Below the pieces are notes generated by a model, which ran no database searches, had not been told where the DNA came from, and saw only the letters and a program-made list of their open reading frames with translations. Source: Fasciola hepatica (Eukaryota > Platyhelminthes > Trematoda > Plagiorchiida > Fasciolidae). Taken from it: DNA of 64,000 nt. Positions 43,958 through 54,308 of the stretch are shown piece by piece. A program made the translations under genes and the position numbers. Position 1 is the first letter of the stretch. Every line of letters starts with the position of its first letter. The stretch spans positions 4,069,001-4,133,000 of the forward strand of contig CANUEZ040000168.1 of assembly GCA_948099385.1 (NCBI GenBank). Direction: 5' to 3'.

Positions 43958-46536
43958 CCCCAGACAAACTGGCCGTCGCTCGTCTTGAATTCCAGAAAAT
44001 GCTGGACCTAGGCATCATCCGTCCTTCGAACAGCCCGTGGGCCTCTCCATTGCACATGGTGCCGAAGAGAACTTCGGGCGACTGGCGTCCGTGTGGTGAC
44101 TATCGTCGCCTCAATCAGGTCACAACGCCAGATCGATATCCTGTGCCTCACATTCATGATATCACGTCTGCTCTGTCTGGATCCACCATCTTCAGCAAAA
44201 TCGACCTGGTCCGGGCCTATCATCAAATTCCGGTCGCCGACGAGGACGTTGCAAAAACCGCCGTTACCACTCCGTTTGGTCTATTTGAGTTTCTCCGTAT
44301 GCCATTTGGCTTGCGCAACGCGTCCCAAACGTTCCAGCGGTTTATTGACGGTGTTACCCGCGGACTGCCCTTCGTTCACGCTTACATCGATGATATTCTT
44401 GTCGCTAGCCCCAGCGTTGACGAACATCAGCTTCATCTTCGACAGCTCTTTCAGCGGTTAACAGAGCACGGTGTTACCATCAATGCCGCCAAGACTGAAT
44501 TAGGGAAGCCGTCATTGCTCTTCCTCGGCCACATCATCGACGCCAACGGCATTCGTCCGGCTGAAACAAAGGTCAGTGATATTGCTGAATTTCCACTTCC
44601 ACAGTCCTTCAAACAGCTTAAACGTTTTAACGGCTTTGTCAATTATTACCGCCGGTTCATCCCACACTGCGCCACCCTGATGCAACCGCTCACTGATCTT
44701 TTGCGGGGCAAACAACGAACCCTCATCTGGACCGATCAAGCCCAGGAGGCCTTTTCTCAGCTCAAACAGGCCTTGTCGTCTGCGGTTCTTCTCCGTCATC
44801 CGGATCCCCATGCTCCCGTCAGTATCGCTGTTGATGCTTCCGATGTCGCACTTGGCTGCGTTCTCCAGCAGGCCGTGGACGGCGCCTGGGAGCCTCTGGC
44901 TTTTCACTCACGCCGCCTGTCTTCCGCAGAATCCAAATACAGTGCGTTTGGTCGTGAGTTACTTGCCGTCTACACCGCCATACGTCACTTTCGCCACGCT
45001 CTGGAAGGACGGGAATTCATCATTTTCACAGATCACAAGCCACTACCGTATGCTTTCCGCAACGCGTCTGATCGTCATTCCCCACGAGAAATTCGCCAGC
45101 TGGATTTCATATCGCAATTTTCTACCGACATTCGTCATATCTCCGGGTCAGCTAATGTGGCTGCAGATACTCTTTCCAGGATCCACAGTCTCGGGTCGCC
45201 CGCTGCTCTCGGTATCAATCTCGAGGACCTGGCACAAAGCCAGCAGGATCCTGAGTTTCAACAAACCATTCGCGATACAAGTCTACGAGTGCGGGCTTTG
45301 CCTCTTCCGTCATCTGCTGGCACTATCCTCTGCGACACCACCTTGGATCACCCAAGGCCAATCGTACCACTTTCACATCGCCGTCCAATTTTCGATGTGT
45401 TGCACGGTCTATCCCATCCGGGTATCAAGGCCACATGCAAACTAGTCCGTGCCCGATTTGTTTGGCCAAACATGGATCGCGACGTTCGTCAATGGGCACG
45501 TAACTGCATTGCTTGTCAGCGAGCCAAAATACAGCGACATACCACCAGTCCAGTCGGAAATTTTGAGACTCCAGACGCCCGTTTCGCTCACGTGCACGTC
45601 GACATTGTGGGACCTTTGCCACCATCCCGAGGTATGATCTATCTACTCACTTGTATTGATCGTTTCACTCGTTGGCCGGAGGCCATACCCATTCCGGATG
45701 TATCCAGTGAAACTGTCGCCCGTGCGTTCATGGAACACTGGATTTCCCGCTTTGGTTGTCCTACCACAGTAACCACCGATCGAGGAGCTCAGTTTGAATC
45801 TGCCACTTTCGACAATCTCCTCCAACTGACTGGCACTAAGCGTATTCGCACCACAGCTTATCATCCCCAGGCAAATGGCTTGGTCGAACGTTTTCACCGG
45901 CACCTCAAAACTTCGCTCAGTGCTCACAACAATCCTCAGTGGACGGACGTCTTACCACTGGTTTTATTGGGCATTCGCAATACGTTGCGCAGCGACACTC
46001 CCTGCACACCTGCGTCCATGACATTCGGCACCACCGCTCGTCTCCCTGGTGAATTTGTCGCACCCAAGGTGAGCGCACCTTTCCCCAACCTTGGAGACTA
46101 CACTCAACGTCTCATGATCTACATGCGTCAGAAGATTGGTATTCCTGTCCGTTCGACAGATCGGCCGTCGTTTATTCCCAGTCACCTACATACGTGCACG
46201 CACGTTTTTCTGCGTACGCCGAGCCGCCGCCCGTTGACTCCAGCTTATTCTGGCCCGCACAAAGTCATTCGGCGTTTAGAAAAAACGTTCATCATCGATC
46301 TCAATGGTCGGCAAGAAACCGTCAGCATCGACCGCCTTAAGCCAGCGTTCGTCGACTCGGAAACCCAGCCTACGCCGTTGCCCGTCGATGGTAAAAACAC
46401 AGACGTTTGCCCGACCCCAACAACATCTAGCTCCAGCACGCGTGAGTCACAGGTCGACCCCCCATCACGTTCCACCAGGTCTGGTAGGCATGTTCGTTTC
46501 CCTGCACGATTCGTTGACTTTATTGTTCTTACATAG
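43939..46536 (+). CDS. pol: RT, RNase H and integrase part of Pol, element G
   Basis: The frame is continuous with the N-terminal RT lead ([15 protein letters not shown]) and has its first ATG at 43999, giving 845 codons from there. From that ATG: RT with [14 protein letters not shown] and active site YIDD at residues 129-132 (44383); RNase H at about residues 275-390 with [10 protein letters not shown] and FTDHKPL; integrase His/Cys finger ending CIACQRAK near residue 503; integrase core with Asp of HVDIVGP (about 534), TDRGAQF, and Glu of [10 protein letters not shown] (about 630). All catalytic residues are intact. The C-terminus is Ser/Thr/Pro-rich. It copies element RNA into DNA and inserts it. 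It is cut off from the protease by the 1-nt deletion at 43935-43938. Confidence 0.92.
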   Translation, partial: ARPRRLAPDKLAVARLEFQKMLDLGIIRPSNSPWASPLHMVPKRTSGDWRPCGDYRRLNQVTTPDRYPVPHIHDITSALSGSTIFSKIDLVRAYHQIPVADEDVAKTAVTTPFGLFEFLRMPFGLRNASQTFQRFIDGVTRGLPFVHAYIDDILVASPSVDEHQLHLRQLFQRLTEHGVTINAAKTELGKPSLLFLGHIIDANGIRPAETKVSDIAEFPLPQSFKQLKRFNGFVNYYRRFIPHCATLMQPLTDLLRGKQRTLIWTDQAQEAFSQLKQALSSAVLLRHPDPHAPVSIAVDASDVALGCVLQQAVDGAWEPLAFHSRRLSSAESKYSAFGRELLAVYTAIRHFRHALEGREFIIFTDHKPLPYAFRNASDRHSPREIRQLDFISQFSTDIRHISGSANVAADTLSRIHSLGSPAALGINLEDLAQSQQDPEFQQTIRDTSLRVRALPLPSSAGTILCDTTLDHPRPIVPLSHRRPIFDVLHGLSHPGIKATCKLVRARFVWPNMDRDVRQWARNCIACQRAKIQRHTTSPVGNFETPDARFAHVHVDIVGPLPPSRGMIYLLTCIDRFTRWPEAIPIPDVSSETVARAFMEHWISRFGCPTTVTTDRGAQFESATFDNLLQLTGTKRIRTTAYHPQANGLVERFHRHLKTSLSAHNNPQWTDVLPLVLLGIRNTLRSDTPCTPASMTFGTTARLPGEFVAPKVSAPFPNLGDYTQRLMIYMRQKIGIPVRSTDRPSFIPSHLHTCTHVFLRTPSRRPLTPAYSGPHKVIRRLEKTFIIDLNGRQETVSIDRLKPAFVDSETQPTPLPVDGKNTDVCPTPTTSSSSTRESQVDPPSRSTRSGRHVRFPARFVDFIVLT

Positions 46537-46950
46537 ATTTCCCCTTTTGATTGCATACTGTATCCAGTTTTTCTTATCTCTTCTAGGGTCAGTCGTTGTT
46601 TACCTAGGAAGGATCTGGCACACCACTAACAATGGACATGTGTCACTATATGAACATTACCATTTTTTGTTGTTGTTGTTGTTGCCTACGTGCCTTGTAC
46701 ATGGTTTGGCACGTCCCTGTCCCCACTTAAGGTTTCTAGATAGAGAGCACGGGGAGAGGATACCCCACCAGTTCACGCGTGAGTAACCTTCTCTGCGGCT
46801 ATATATGGCCCAGAGGTCCTTAGATCACCTTAGAGGTGCTGAGCACAAACCTTTTCCAGCTGGAACTATTCAGCTGGTTTTTGGCTCAACTCACGACGCT
46901 CTCTTAGGTCGAAGTTCTCCTACTCGGTCGTCCTTCTGGAGGGGGACTGA
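46537..46950 (+). other. 3' UTR of element G with polypurine tract
   Basis: No gene. A TTG/TTGTTG run occurs at 46665-46685. The purine-rich GGAGGGGGACTGA at 46938-46950 directly abuts the 3' LTR and would prime plus-strand synthesis. Confidence 0.7.
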
Positions 46951-47259
46951 TGTAGCGGCTTCGCAGACACCAAATTCAATAAAATACAATTGCGAGCTTA
47001 GAGCTTAGGCGCGCTTTGTTTAAGTCCACCGGTGTGAAAATAAGAACACGTGAAAAAGAAGAAGAACCTTCGTCACACTACGTCAAAACAGCAAGGCGCG
47101 CTCCAGCTCATCAGCTCTGGTGATTAGCTAGATCAGCCTCCCTTCTCCTGTACTTCATACAGGGCAATCAATACAAGTACAAAAACCATCAATCGCTGTC
47201 GTTCTGCGTCTTTATTCGCTGGACGGGAATTGAGTCAACAAGTCGTGCGTTCGACCAAA
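46951..47259 (+). repeat. 3' LTR of element G (309 bp)
   Basis: Identical to the 5' LTR except A at 47002. It is followed by the target duplication GGAT at 47260-47263 and then by the rest of the interrupted 401-bp unit. Confidence 0.95.
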
Positions 47260-47337
47260 GGATGACTTCTCTGTAGAGGCCTGAGTACAACGAAGGCATT
47301 CCGTTATGAACAACCTACAGAGCTTGGTTACTATTTT

Positions 47338-47681
47338 CAAATGAGTAGTAGGAGATCAGATTTGTATATAATATGATTCATCATGCAGCTTGCACGCTCA
47401 ACTCACCATTGAAAACCATGGAAGCACTGTACAGCTGTTTCATCCTTGTTGGGAATCATCAGCAGTGCACATCCACCGCCTTGTGGTTAAGGTGTTCTAT
47501 TCACAATCGTTCACCCCGGGTTCGAGTCCCCGTGGGGGCTCGGTGGATGTGCACTGCTGATGATTCCCAACAAGGATGAAACAGCTGTACAGTGCTTCCA
47601 TGGTTTTCAATGGTGAGTTGAGCGTTCAAGCTGCATGATGAATCATTTTATATACAAATCTAATCTCCTACTACTCATTTG
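47338..47681. repeat. Inverted repeat with 141-nt arms and tRNA-like loop
   Basis: The left arm 47338-47478 is the start of a further 401-bp unit. The right arm 47541-47681 is its near-perfect reverse complement. The 62-nt centre holds the tRNA-like sequence in plus orientation, opposite to the other units. So the tandem array ends in an inverted partial unit. Confidence 0.85.
47479..47539 (+). tRNA. tRNA-like sequence, 5'-truncated, inverted copy
   Basis: CCTTGTGGTTAAGGTG (A-box part) to the B box GGTTCGAGTCC and GTGGGGGC. The first ten bases present in the other copies (GCCCGGATAG) are missing, and the anticodon loop region reads CTATTCACAATCG. It cannot form an acceptor stem. Confidence 0.4.
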
Positions 47682-47684
47682 CAA

Positions 47685-47790
47685 TTATATATATATATAT
47701 ATATATATACAAATGTGTTGACGTGTGCACATACACATATAGATATATACACATATTTACATTCTTATATATATATATATGAACATTTAT
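47685..47790. repeat. AT-rich microsatellite
   Basis: (TA)n at 47685-47710 and ATATATATATATG at 47766-47781. It is the counterpart of the AT tract on the left side of the 401-bp array. Confidence 0.8.
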
Positions 47791-47799
47791 ATGGGGAAT

Positions 47800-48313
47800 A
47801 CAGAACACCTACCTACATTATTTAGGTATACACATACAATTGGTGCTTACGCCTTCTTATGATCAATTTAGCTGTATAGTTCCCCGTTTTGCTGTACAGT
47901 TCCCATTTCTTGGTATCGGTTACCGTAGACTGTATCTTTGTACAAATTGCTGTACTTTGGCCGAAAATTGCAACTAAGTTATCGCGCACCCATTCATATC
48001 GACGCCAAATTTTTAAATAACGCGCTGTTGGACCACAGAACGCTACCCAGCCATTCAGTCTATCTGACCTTGACTTTCAAACTTACCGGGCGTCCATTCA
48101 AATCCGCTCCTGAACTCATTTAAACTCAACACAACCTCTATGGTGTGCATACTTTTATCCTATTTTCATCCTACTTTATCCCCCCTTCCGAGCCTTTTTA
48201 TCCAATATTTTCATGAGAGTTTCCATATTTCCATGAATTATATCTTTCCATTCCATCACCTGTATCAACAAGATCATGCACATGGCATGCTTCGGGCGTT
48301 TCCGAAATAAACC

Positions 48314-48379
<66 letters not shown>

Positions 48380-48380
48380 T
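47800..48380 (+). mobile_element. LINE 3' end with (TTA)n tail
   Basis: Pyrimidine-rich, non-coding sequence ends with ATGCTTCGGGCGTTTCCG, AATAAA and CCG, then about 22 TTA repeats. The last unique block matches the 3' end of LINE-3 (minus strand, near 17311-17330). The 5' part is truncated within the 3' UTR. The left border is uncertain. Confidence 0.55.
48314..48379. repeat. (TTA)n microsatellite, about 22 units
   Basis: A perfect trinucleotide run that reads as poly-Asn or poly-Leu in shadow frames. It is the 3' tail of the LINE fragment before it. Confidence 0.9.
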
Positions 48381-49029
48381 AGTTTTCTTCTTCGTGTTGG
48401 GGCACCGAGATGTATCTTTTTTGGAATAAGCTTTCTGTCCAAGGTTTTCCTCTTTATCTACGGTCACTTCTTACGCCATCACTCCGGTGACCTCTCGAGG
48501 GGTTTCTTTTGAATTGAGTACGTATTTGACCCCCTCCCCCAATAGCTAGCTTTTGAACTCCATTCCTATAGTCACCGACTGATACATTTTATTTCATACC
48601 CGATACCCCACTCCAGTCCATAGTCTGATATCGAATATAAATTTACCTCGTAGTAAAACTTGCCAGGCCTCCTTGTATCTATTCCGGAATAGTCCACTCT
48701 TTAACATAGACGAACTAAATTTTTACCGATTTTATATTCTTCGCGTTTGTTTTAGTCATTGTATGATTGATTTATATGTAACATCGCCTATCCAGCCAGA
48801 TCTACCTGCTTTTGTCCAGTTGGATCACCTGACTTCGTGTTCAGCTCTGCCGTGGTCTGCCAAAATATTTTCCACTTGGAACATTTCCGCCAACCTATAG
48901 CGCGCATATATTTCCCTAGTTAGACCAGGGCATCTGTTACTGCCACCACTTGTACCATCTGACCACAAACCGCATCTTGCCTCGGGATTCCTTGAGATAA
49001 ACCATTGCTGGTAATATTGTTCTTTTCAG
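48381..49029. other. No gene recognised
   Basis: Pyrimidine-rich sequence similar in composition to LINE 3' regions. A plus-strand frame at 48673-48900 has no domain. Confidence 0.45.
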
Positions 49030-49480
49030 AGAGCCCGCGATTCTGTTGTCCAAGTATTACGCAATCTTTGGGATGCTCTCACAGTACAACGAATAAGCTT
49101 GGACACCATCACTGGTGTGCTATAAAAAATTGCTTTTAACCTTTCAGAGTCAAACCAAAACTTTTGTTGAACTTCGGAATTAGCTGCCGTATCCTTCCTA
49201 CTGGAAAAGCTAGACCTGTTCTCTCTGGAACGGAGAAGCAGGAGAGGAGACCTCGTTGAGTTATGTGGGCAGTTGTGGACGCTATCCGGACCAAATTCCG
49301 CCCTCGTCTTGGAGCCATGACACAGGCCCCTGAGGCCATGGTCCCTGGTTGACCAGGCCAAGGCACGTGAGAGTTTCTTGGAGCAGTCCCCAGAGTATCG
49401 TTCTGAGAATCTTTCAAACCGGATCCCGAGAGGATGCGTTGTCCGACCAAACTCTGGCGATGTTCAGATCTAACTTAACA
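49030..49480 (+). pseudogene. RT C-terminal fragment, second CR1/L2-like LINE family (LINE-6a)
   Basis: The plus-strand frame around 49205-49285 reads KLDLFSLERRSRRGDLVEL, the diagnostic C-terminal block of CR1/L2-type reverse transcriptases (L-F-S-L-E-R-R-x-x-R-G-D-L). Downstream a VDQAKARESFLEQ stretch sits where these proteins have their final RRNFF-type segment. Stops and frame changes occur upstream. Only the C-terminus of one copy is present. The block differs clearly from LINE-5, so this is another family. Confidence 0.55.
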
Positions 49481-49639
49481 CATAATTAGCCACAAATCAT
49501 CCACACCTTTAAGAGCGCGTTTTACTAATTTACTCCCCTAACTACCACTCAACCTCCGAGTCTCTATTTGATCAGTACTTACCCCACATTCATCAGTCAT
49601 GATTAGATCAGTAGTTTAAAATATTTTCCCCATCTGCGT

Positions 49640-51330
49640 CTTTTCCGTTTCCAAATTTCTCGCTAATTTTACCACTGACGGCCAAAGTGTTCTTTCACCC
49701 GGCTGACATTAGGAATGTCGCCTGCTGAGATAAACGTGTGGGAGTCTTGGCCACGTAAGCTACTTGCAAGACTCACTCCTTTCGTCAACAAGCCCGAACC
49801 TTTATCTCTTGCTGCGGACGACCAAGCCGCCCAAATGAAGATCACTAAGAGTGTGAACGTTATCGCACTGCAATGAGATTTTTCTTTAAACCAATGACCC
49901 AATAGGAACTTATTAAAGAGGACAGATCCGCTGGTCCTGTGATCCGTAAAGATCTGCGGTTTTTCAGTTATTCGACTTCCACGGATGCAGCCACACTTCT
50001 CTTGGACTGGAAGATTGACGAAGTTATTTCCAACCATAACGGCTGCTAGAAGGAAGATTCTGGGTATTGCAGACCAGCTTCTTACCGGTTAAGGTCTTTA
50101 GGTCCTAAGGCCTTCGAGAGAATCCAGAGAAATAAGATCATCGCCCACCTACTGCAGGGTGATCTGTTGTCAGGCAAAGAGAGTGGTTTCATGGTTAACC
50201 GATGGTGCTTGTCCAACTTGCTCTCTCTTTGGACTAGGTTGTGGAAAGCCTAGACGGGCAAGCTGGCCGAGGTTTGCCATTAGAACTTTCAGAGGACCCC
50301 CGATTACACAAACCACCGACTGCCACCACATCCGTCGTTGTGACTATTTGATGTTGGGATGGTCTACTGAGAGAGACTCACAATGGTTGTAAATGAGTAA
50401 GCCAAGCGTGAGATAATCACGTATACCGATGGGAAGCCTAACTATGTTCCGCTCCGCTGCCGCAGTCGAGCCACTTGCCAAGTCAAGACCGGTAATCGGA
50501 AAATGAAAAAGAGTCAAGTTGAGGGTAAAGGACAAGAAGAATCCGTCGAAGATTATATTTATAAAGTTCAGCGGCCGAATATCAGCTGATTCAGTTATAT
50601 AACCAGTGAAGGATTCAATCACAGAGGGAGGTTGCCGAGGAAGTGGTGAAAAGAGTAGCCGGATGGAACAGGTAACGGCTGAGCAGACGTTTTACTTTCA
50701 GAAGGGAGAAATATAACGCATCAACATGGAAAAGGAACTGGGCGACAGGTGAATGTGTAATACGCAGCCACGATGATAGCAGATGTTAGTCTCCGAGGGT
50801 TCATCAGCGACCTTGAAGGGTGGCCTGATATGCGTCCCTGCCAGTCAACACCAAAGAGGGTGCACATACTCGAGTAGGGATTCCGCCCACTAATGGGATG
50901 TACTGCGGAATCGAGGCAACTTTCCTCCGTTCTGTGGGTGAAAAAGGTCCGGGGGTCATTGTTGTCCCGTCACCTAGAACAAAGAGCAACACTGACAAAT
51001 TGTCTGCTCCCACGTGGAGTACGTTATAGCCCGTCAGTTGATCATTAGATCGTCTCGCTGTACACTTCGAGACACTGTGCTCGTCAATTGTTTGACCTAG
51101 CTTAGAATAGTGGGGACCAGCTGTTTTCCCATGCATGGAGGAAGGAAGAGAAAAGTTGGAGAGGGTGCAGAGGGGCGCATCTCATCTTGTAGGAGGGTAT
51201 TCGGGATCAGCTGGCATAAAGGAACGTCTGGGGAACTAGGTCTTCACTTAGCGCATCATCCGAGGTGACTTTGGACCGGAAATACTTGCACGGCTCCTTA
51301 TTCGCGAATAAGTCCCCACGTGAGGATACC
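49640..51330 (+). pseudogene. Reverse transcriptase relic, second CR1/L2-like LINE family (LINE-6b)
   Basis: In order: a linker with TPFVNKPEPLSLAADDQAAQ (about 49770-49840); RT finger block KAFERIQRNKIIAHLLQGD and then SGFMVNRWCLSNLLSLW at about 50110-50225; a decayed palm; a PHVEYVIA-like block near 51010-51035; and REKLERVQRGASHLVGGY then KERLG near 51150-51225, the region just before the block seen in LINE-6a. Stops and shifts are common, and the FADD box is not recognisable. The order of blocks is that of one RT, so I treat the interval as one decayed ORF2. It is a dead copy of the 49030-49480 family. Confidence 0.5.
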
Positions 51331-51804
51331 TACAAATCCTAAAAAAGCTGCACTTTCACACTAGAAAAGGAGGACTAGCATAGCGGAGTCGCTCAGTGTA
51401 TCGCAAGAACCAAGCATTTAATTGTGTATGTCGGGAGGCAAAAAGCTGGAGTCGAAAACATCAAAAGCCAGTGATTAGGCAGGAAGGCTTTCAGGGCATA
51501 GAAGCAGAGAGCAAAAGATAAGGAGCGGGGGGAACCACTCCAAGTTCGCGACAGATAGGTAGTTCACAGACTGAGGCTGAAGAGACTTCCCAAGAGATGC
51601 CGAAGCCGAGCCACAGACAACAACTATTAGGACTGCATAAGAGGATCCGAAGCTGCTCGGTGAAATGAAAGAGAGTGTGTGCACAACCGAAAAGCTGGTT
51701 GTCCGACGAGAGAAGCCCAGAAACGGGAAAAAGCTTTGAAAGGGAAGAATACAGGTCAGGGTTAAATCGAGTCAGAAACGTGGGTAGCAGATTCGAGAAC
51801 GGAT
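51331..51804. other. No gene recognised
   Basis: Probably the tail of LINE-6b and unique flank. Minus-strand frames at 51475-51859 have no domain. Confidence 0.4.
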
Positions 51805-52180
51805 TGTAACACACGTTTGAACAATGCGTAGCCAAAGTCACTACGGATCCCGAAGTCAAACGCGATCACCCGTGATATTCTACGATACTATATTATTACA
51901 TGAACAATGACGCCAAAAAGATACAAACCTCAATAATGAGACCACAAGGACTCAACAAACGAGAAACCGAATTGCGGTGTGCGAGCAGGGAGCACGTGCG
52001 TCATGCAGGTCCAGAACAAGGATATGACAAAGCAGCGCTCTGGGCGCGAACAAACAACAATTGGTCCATAAAAACAAACAGTTTGTAAAGACACGTCAAT
52101 AGTGTGATCAAGTGAGTGATGTTAAGAAAAACAGTGAACCACGAAGGTTTTAGGGGGATTTTCCACGACCGGTCGTTACA
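51805..52180 (-). repeat. 3' LTR of BEL copy D (376 bp)
   Basis: On the minus strand it starts TGTAACGACCGGTCGTGGAA and ends CAAACGTGTGTTACA, so the termini form a TGTAAC/GTTACA inverted repeat. It is the best defined LTR of the family and the reference for the others. The polypurine tract GGGAGGATTTTGGTGGGCGG lies just upstream (52181-52200). Confidence 0.85.
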
Positions 52181-52825
52181 CCGCCCACCAAAATCCTCCC
52201 AAGTTCTTAGCAGAGTCAAAGGTTCGTTATAAAGATGCTGAATATTCCTACCTACCTGGGCCCTGCTGTCAGTGCGCGCGCCTAAAGCGTGTCGTCAACG
52301 TTCTACTCATGGTCTCACCTAATCAATTGGCCACATATACGCGAGGCTGTTCTACATCTTTCACGAGAACAACTGACCGATGGCAGGCGTGAAGGAAAAA
52401 CAGATACTGTCCTTGGAAGGGCCGTCCTGCACTGGTTGTACGTGCCTGCTTGAGTGTGTGTGTGTATGACGTAATCACCGCTACTTCCACATATGCAAGA
52501 GACATTTCAGTAATGTCAAAAAAATTGCGAACACCGTCACGGGTTTGATAGGGGTTGCTGGACATAGCGTGCAGCGGGTATGCGCGTATGTGTCTGGGTG
52601 TATAGTTGAATCACACGTATCGCCGCATATTAAAAAGGACTTTCTATAACGTCAACGAAAGACTGTGAGCACTGTAACGTGATCGAAGCAGACCATGTGG
52701 TATAACGAGTACAATGTTGCTGAGTGTGCGTCGGGGTGTATGATGGTTTGATAAGTCGGTGTGTCGTGATTGCTTCCGTATATGGGGTTTCCTTACCCAC
52801 CTCGAAGACGAGTGGGAAAAAGTCT
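52181..52825 (-). other. 3' UTR of BEL copy D with degenerate repeats
   Basis: Non-coding. It holds the recurring motif (T/C)GTCAA(C/A)(G/A)AAAGA(C/T)(C/T)G-like near 52515 and 52650, a GTGTGTGTGTATGA run at 52456-52469, and the polypurine tract next to the LTR. Confidence 0.6.
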
Positions 52826-53232
52826 GCTGGGCCTCAGCGTTATCAGCTTCTCCGCCGTCACTCTCGAGTAGGCTAATACTGAGTATGTCAAGAACTAGCG
52901 CTCCGTTAGCTGTCTTACCGTTCTTATCATTCCGTCAGAGATTTCAGTGGTTTCCTTAACTATTCCCAAGGACCAGGTGCTGAAATATGCGCGTTCGCCT
53001 GCGATTATCACCCCATCCCCAACCTTGAATGGTCTAATTTTCAACCGCCACTTCCGTCGAGTCTGTAGAGCTGGTAGGTACTCCCGAAGCCAGCGCCTCC
53101 AGAAGACCTTGGCAAGATAATTCGCCTTTTACCATTCGTGAATGCAGCTCCCCCGAAAATGTGCCGGCCCTTGGAAACCCTCGTTCGACCTTAACGTCAA
53201 TAAGTCGTTCGGGGTGAGCGCCAAATAGGTGG

Positions 53233-53608
53233 CGTAACGAACGTTTGAGCAATGCGTTGCGAAATTCGCAACGGATCCCCAAATCAAAAGACGATTATCC
53301 GTGATATTCTACGATACTAGATTATTACATGAACAATGACATAAAAAATATACAAACCTCAATAATACGATCACAAGGACTCAACAACGAGAAACCGAAT
53401 AGCAGCGTGTGAGCAAACAGCACGTGCGTCACGCAGGTCCTGAATAAGGATGTGCCAAAGTAGCGCTCTGGGAGCGAACAAACAACAATTGGTCTAGAAA
53501 AACAACCAGTTCGTAAGGACAAGTCAACAGTGTAGGCAAATGAGTGATGTTGGGAAAAACACTGAATCGCGGAGGAAATAGAGGGATCTTCCACGACCGG
53601 CTGTCACA
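53233..53608 (-). repeat. 3' LTR of BEL copy B (376 bp)
   Basis: It starts TGTGACAGCCGGTCGTGGAA and ends AAACGTTCGTTACG, the same length as LTR D. The polypurine tract GGGAGGATTTTGGTGGGCGG is at 53609-53628. It is very similar to the LTR of copy C over the shared 329 nt. Confidence 0.85.
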
Positions 53609-53628
53609 CCGCCCACCAAAATCCTCCC

Positions 53629-54308
53629 AGATCCTTAGCGGAGTCAAAGGTTCGGTATAAAGGTACTGATTCTTTCTACCTGCCTTGGCCCTGCTGTCAG
53701 TGCGCGCGTCTAATGCTCGTCGTCAACGTTCTACTACTGGTCGCGCCTAACCCATTGGCTACATAGACGTGAGGCTAGTCTACATCTTACACGAGACCAA
53801 ATGACCGATGGCGGGTGTGGAAGATCACATAGATGTTGTCCTCCTAAAGGGCCGTCCGGTCCTGGATGTATGTGCTTGAATGTGTGTGTGTGTGCGTGTG
53901 TGTGTGTGCCGGGGTGTACAATGAAACCAAAGGTATGACCACACATCAAAGGAGGACCTTCTGCGATGTCAACAAAAGACCGTGTGGCAAAAAAACGAGT
54001 AAAATGTAGCATGTGTGTGTGACCTGAGCTCCGCTACTTCCACATATGCAAGGGGCATTCGGTAACGTCAACAGAAGGCAAAATAACGAACACTGTCACA
54101 TGTTTGATGGGTTTACGGGATGTAGAGTGCGTCGTGCATGTGTGTATGTATCGGGATGCACAATGGGATCGCATTCATCACCACATATCGGAAAGAACCT
54201 TCTGTAATGTCAACGAAAGACCGCCAGCACTGTAACGTGTTTGACGGAGACCGTGTGGTATATATGGTGTTTCTTTATCCACCTCGATGACTGGTGTGAA
54301 AAGGTTTA
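53629..54308 (-). other. 3' UTR of BEL copy B, repeat-rich
   Basis: It contains a (GT)n run at 53881-53908 and three diverged copies of a unit centred on ATGTCAACGAAAGACCG (near 53970, 54070 and 54210), spaced about 100-140 nt. No gene. From 53786 upward it is the mirror image of 63478-64000. Confidence 0.7.

Larger units (their letters stand above)
42092..47259 (+). mobile_element. Near-intact Ty3/Gypsy (CsRn1-like) element G
   Basis: The element is 5168 bp with two 309-bp LTRs that differ at one position (G at 42143, A at 47002). A 4-bp target duplication GGAT lies at 42088-42091 and 47260-47263. The PBS starts at 42401, gag is at 42561-43406, the pol frames are at 43389-43957 and about 43939-46536, and the polypurine tract is at about 46937-46950. 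One missing T in pol is the only clear lesion. It sits inside the 401-bp tandem repeat, whose sequence is continuous across the target site. The low LTR divergence shows a recent insertion. Confidence 0.95.
51805..53232 (-). mobile_element. BEL/Pao copy D: Pol C-terminus, 3' UTR and 3' LTR
   Basis: On the minus strand the integrase C-terminal part runs from 53232 to about 52826 in shifting frames (PNDLLTLRSNEGFQGP, then YLAKVFWRRWLREYLPALQTR, KVGDGVIIAGERAH), followed by a repeat-rich 3' UTR, a polypurine tract and a 376-bp LTR. The rest of D is cut off at 53232 by insertion of copy B, and should continue beyond the window on the far side of B and C. D and B lie in the same orientation. Confidence 0.75.

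Noticed and set aside
46537..46950. Envelope-like third ORF in element G
   Set aside because: Only about 400 nt lie between pol and the 3' LTR, with no signal peptide or membrane-anchored frame.
48176..48442. Minus-strand frame with a poly-Asn run
   Set aside because: It is produced by the (TTA)n tail and has no other coding feature.
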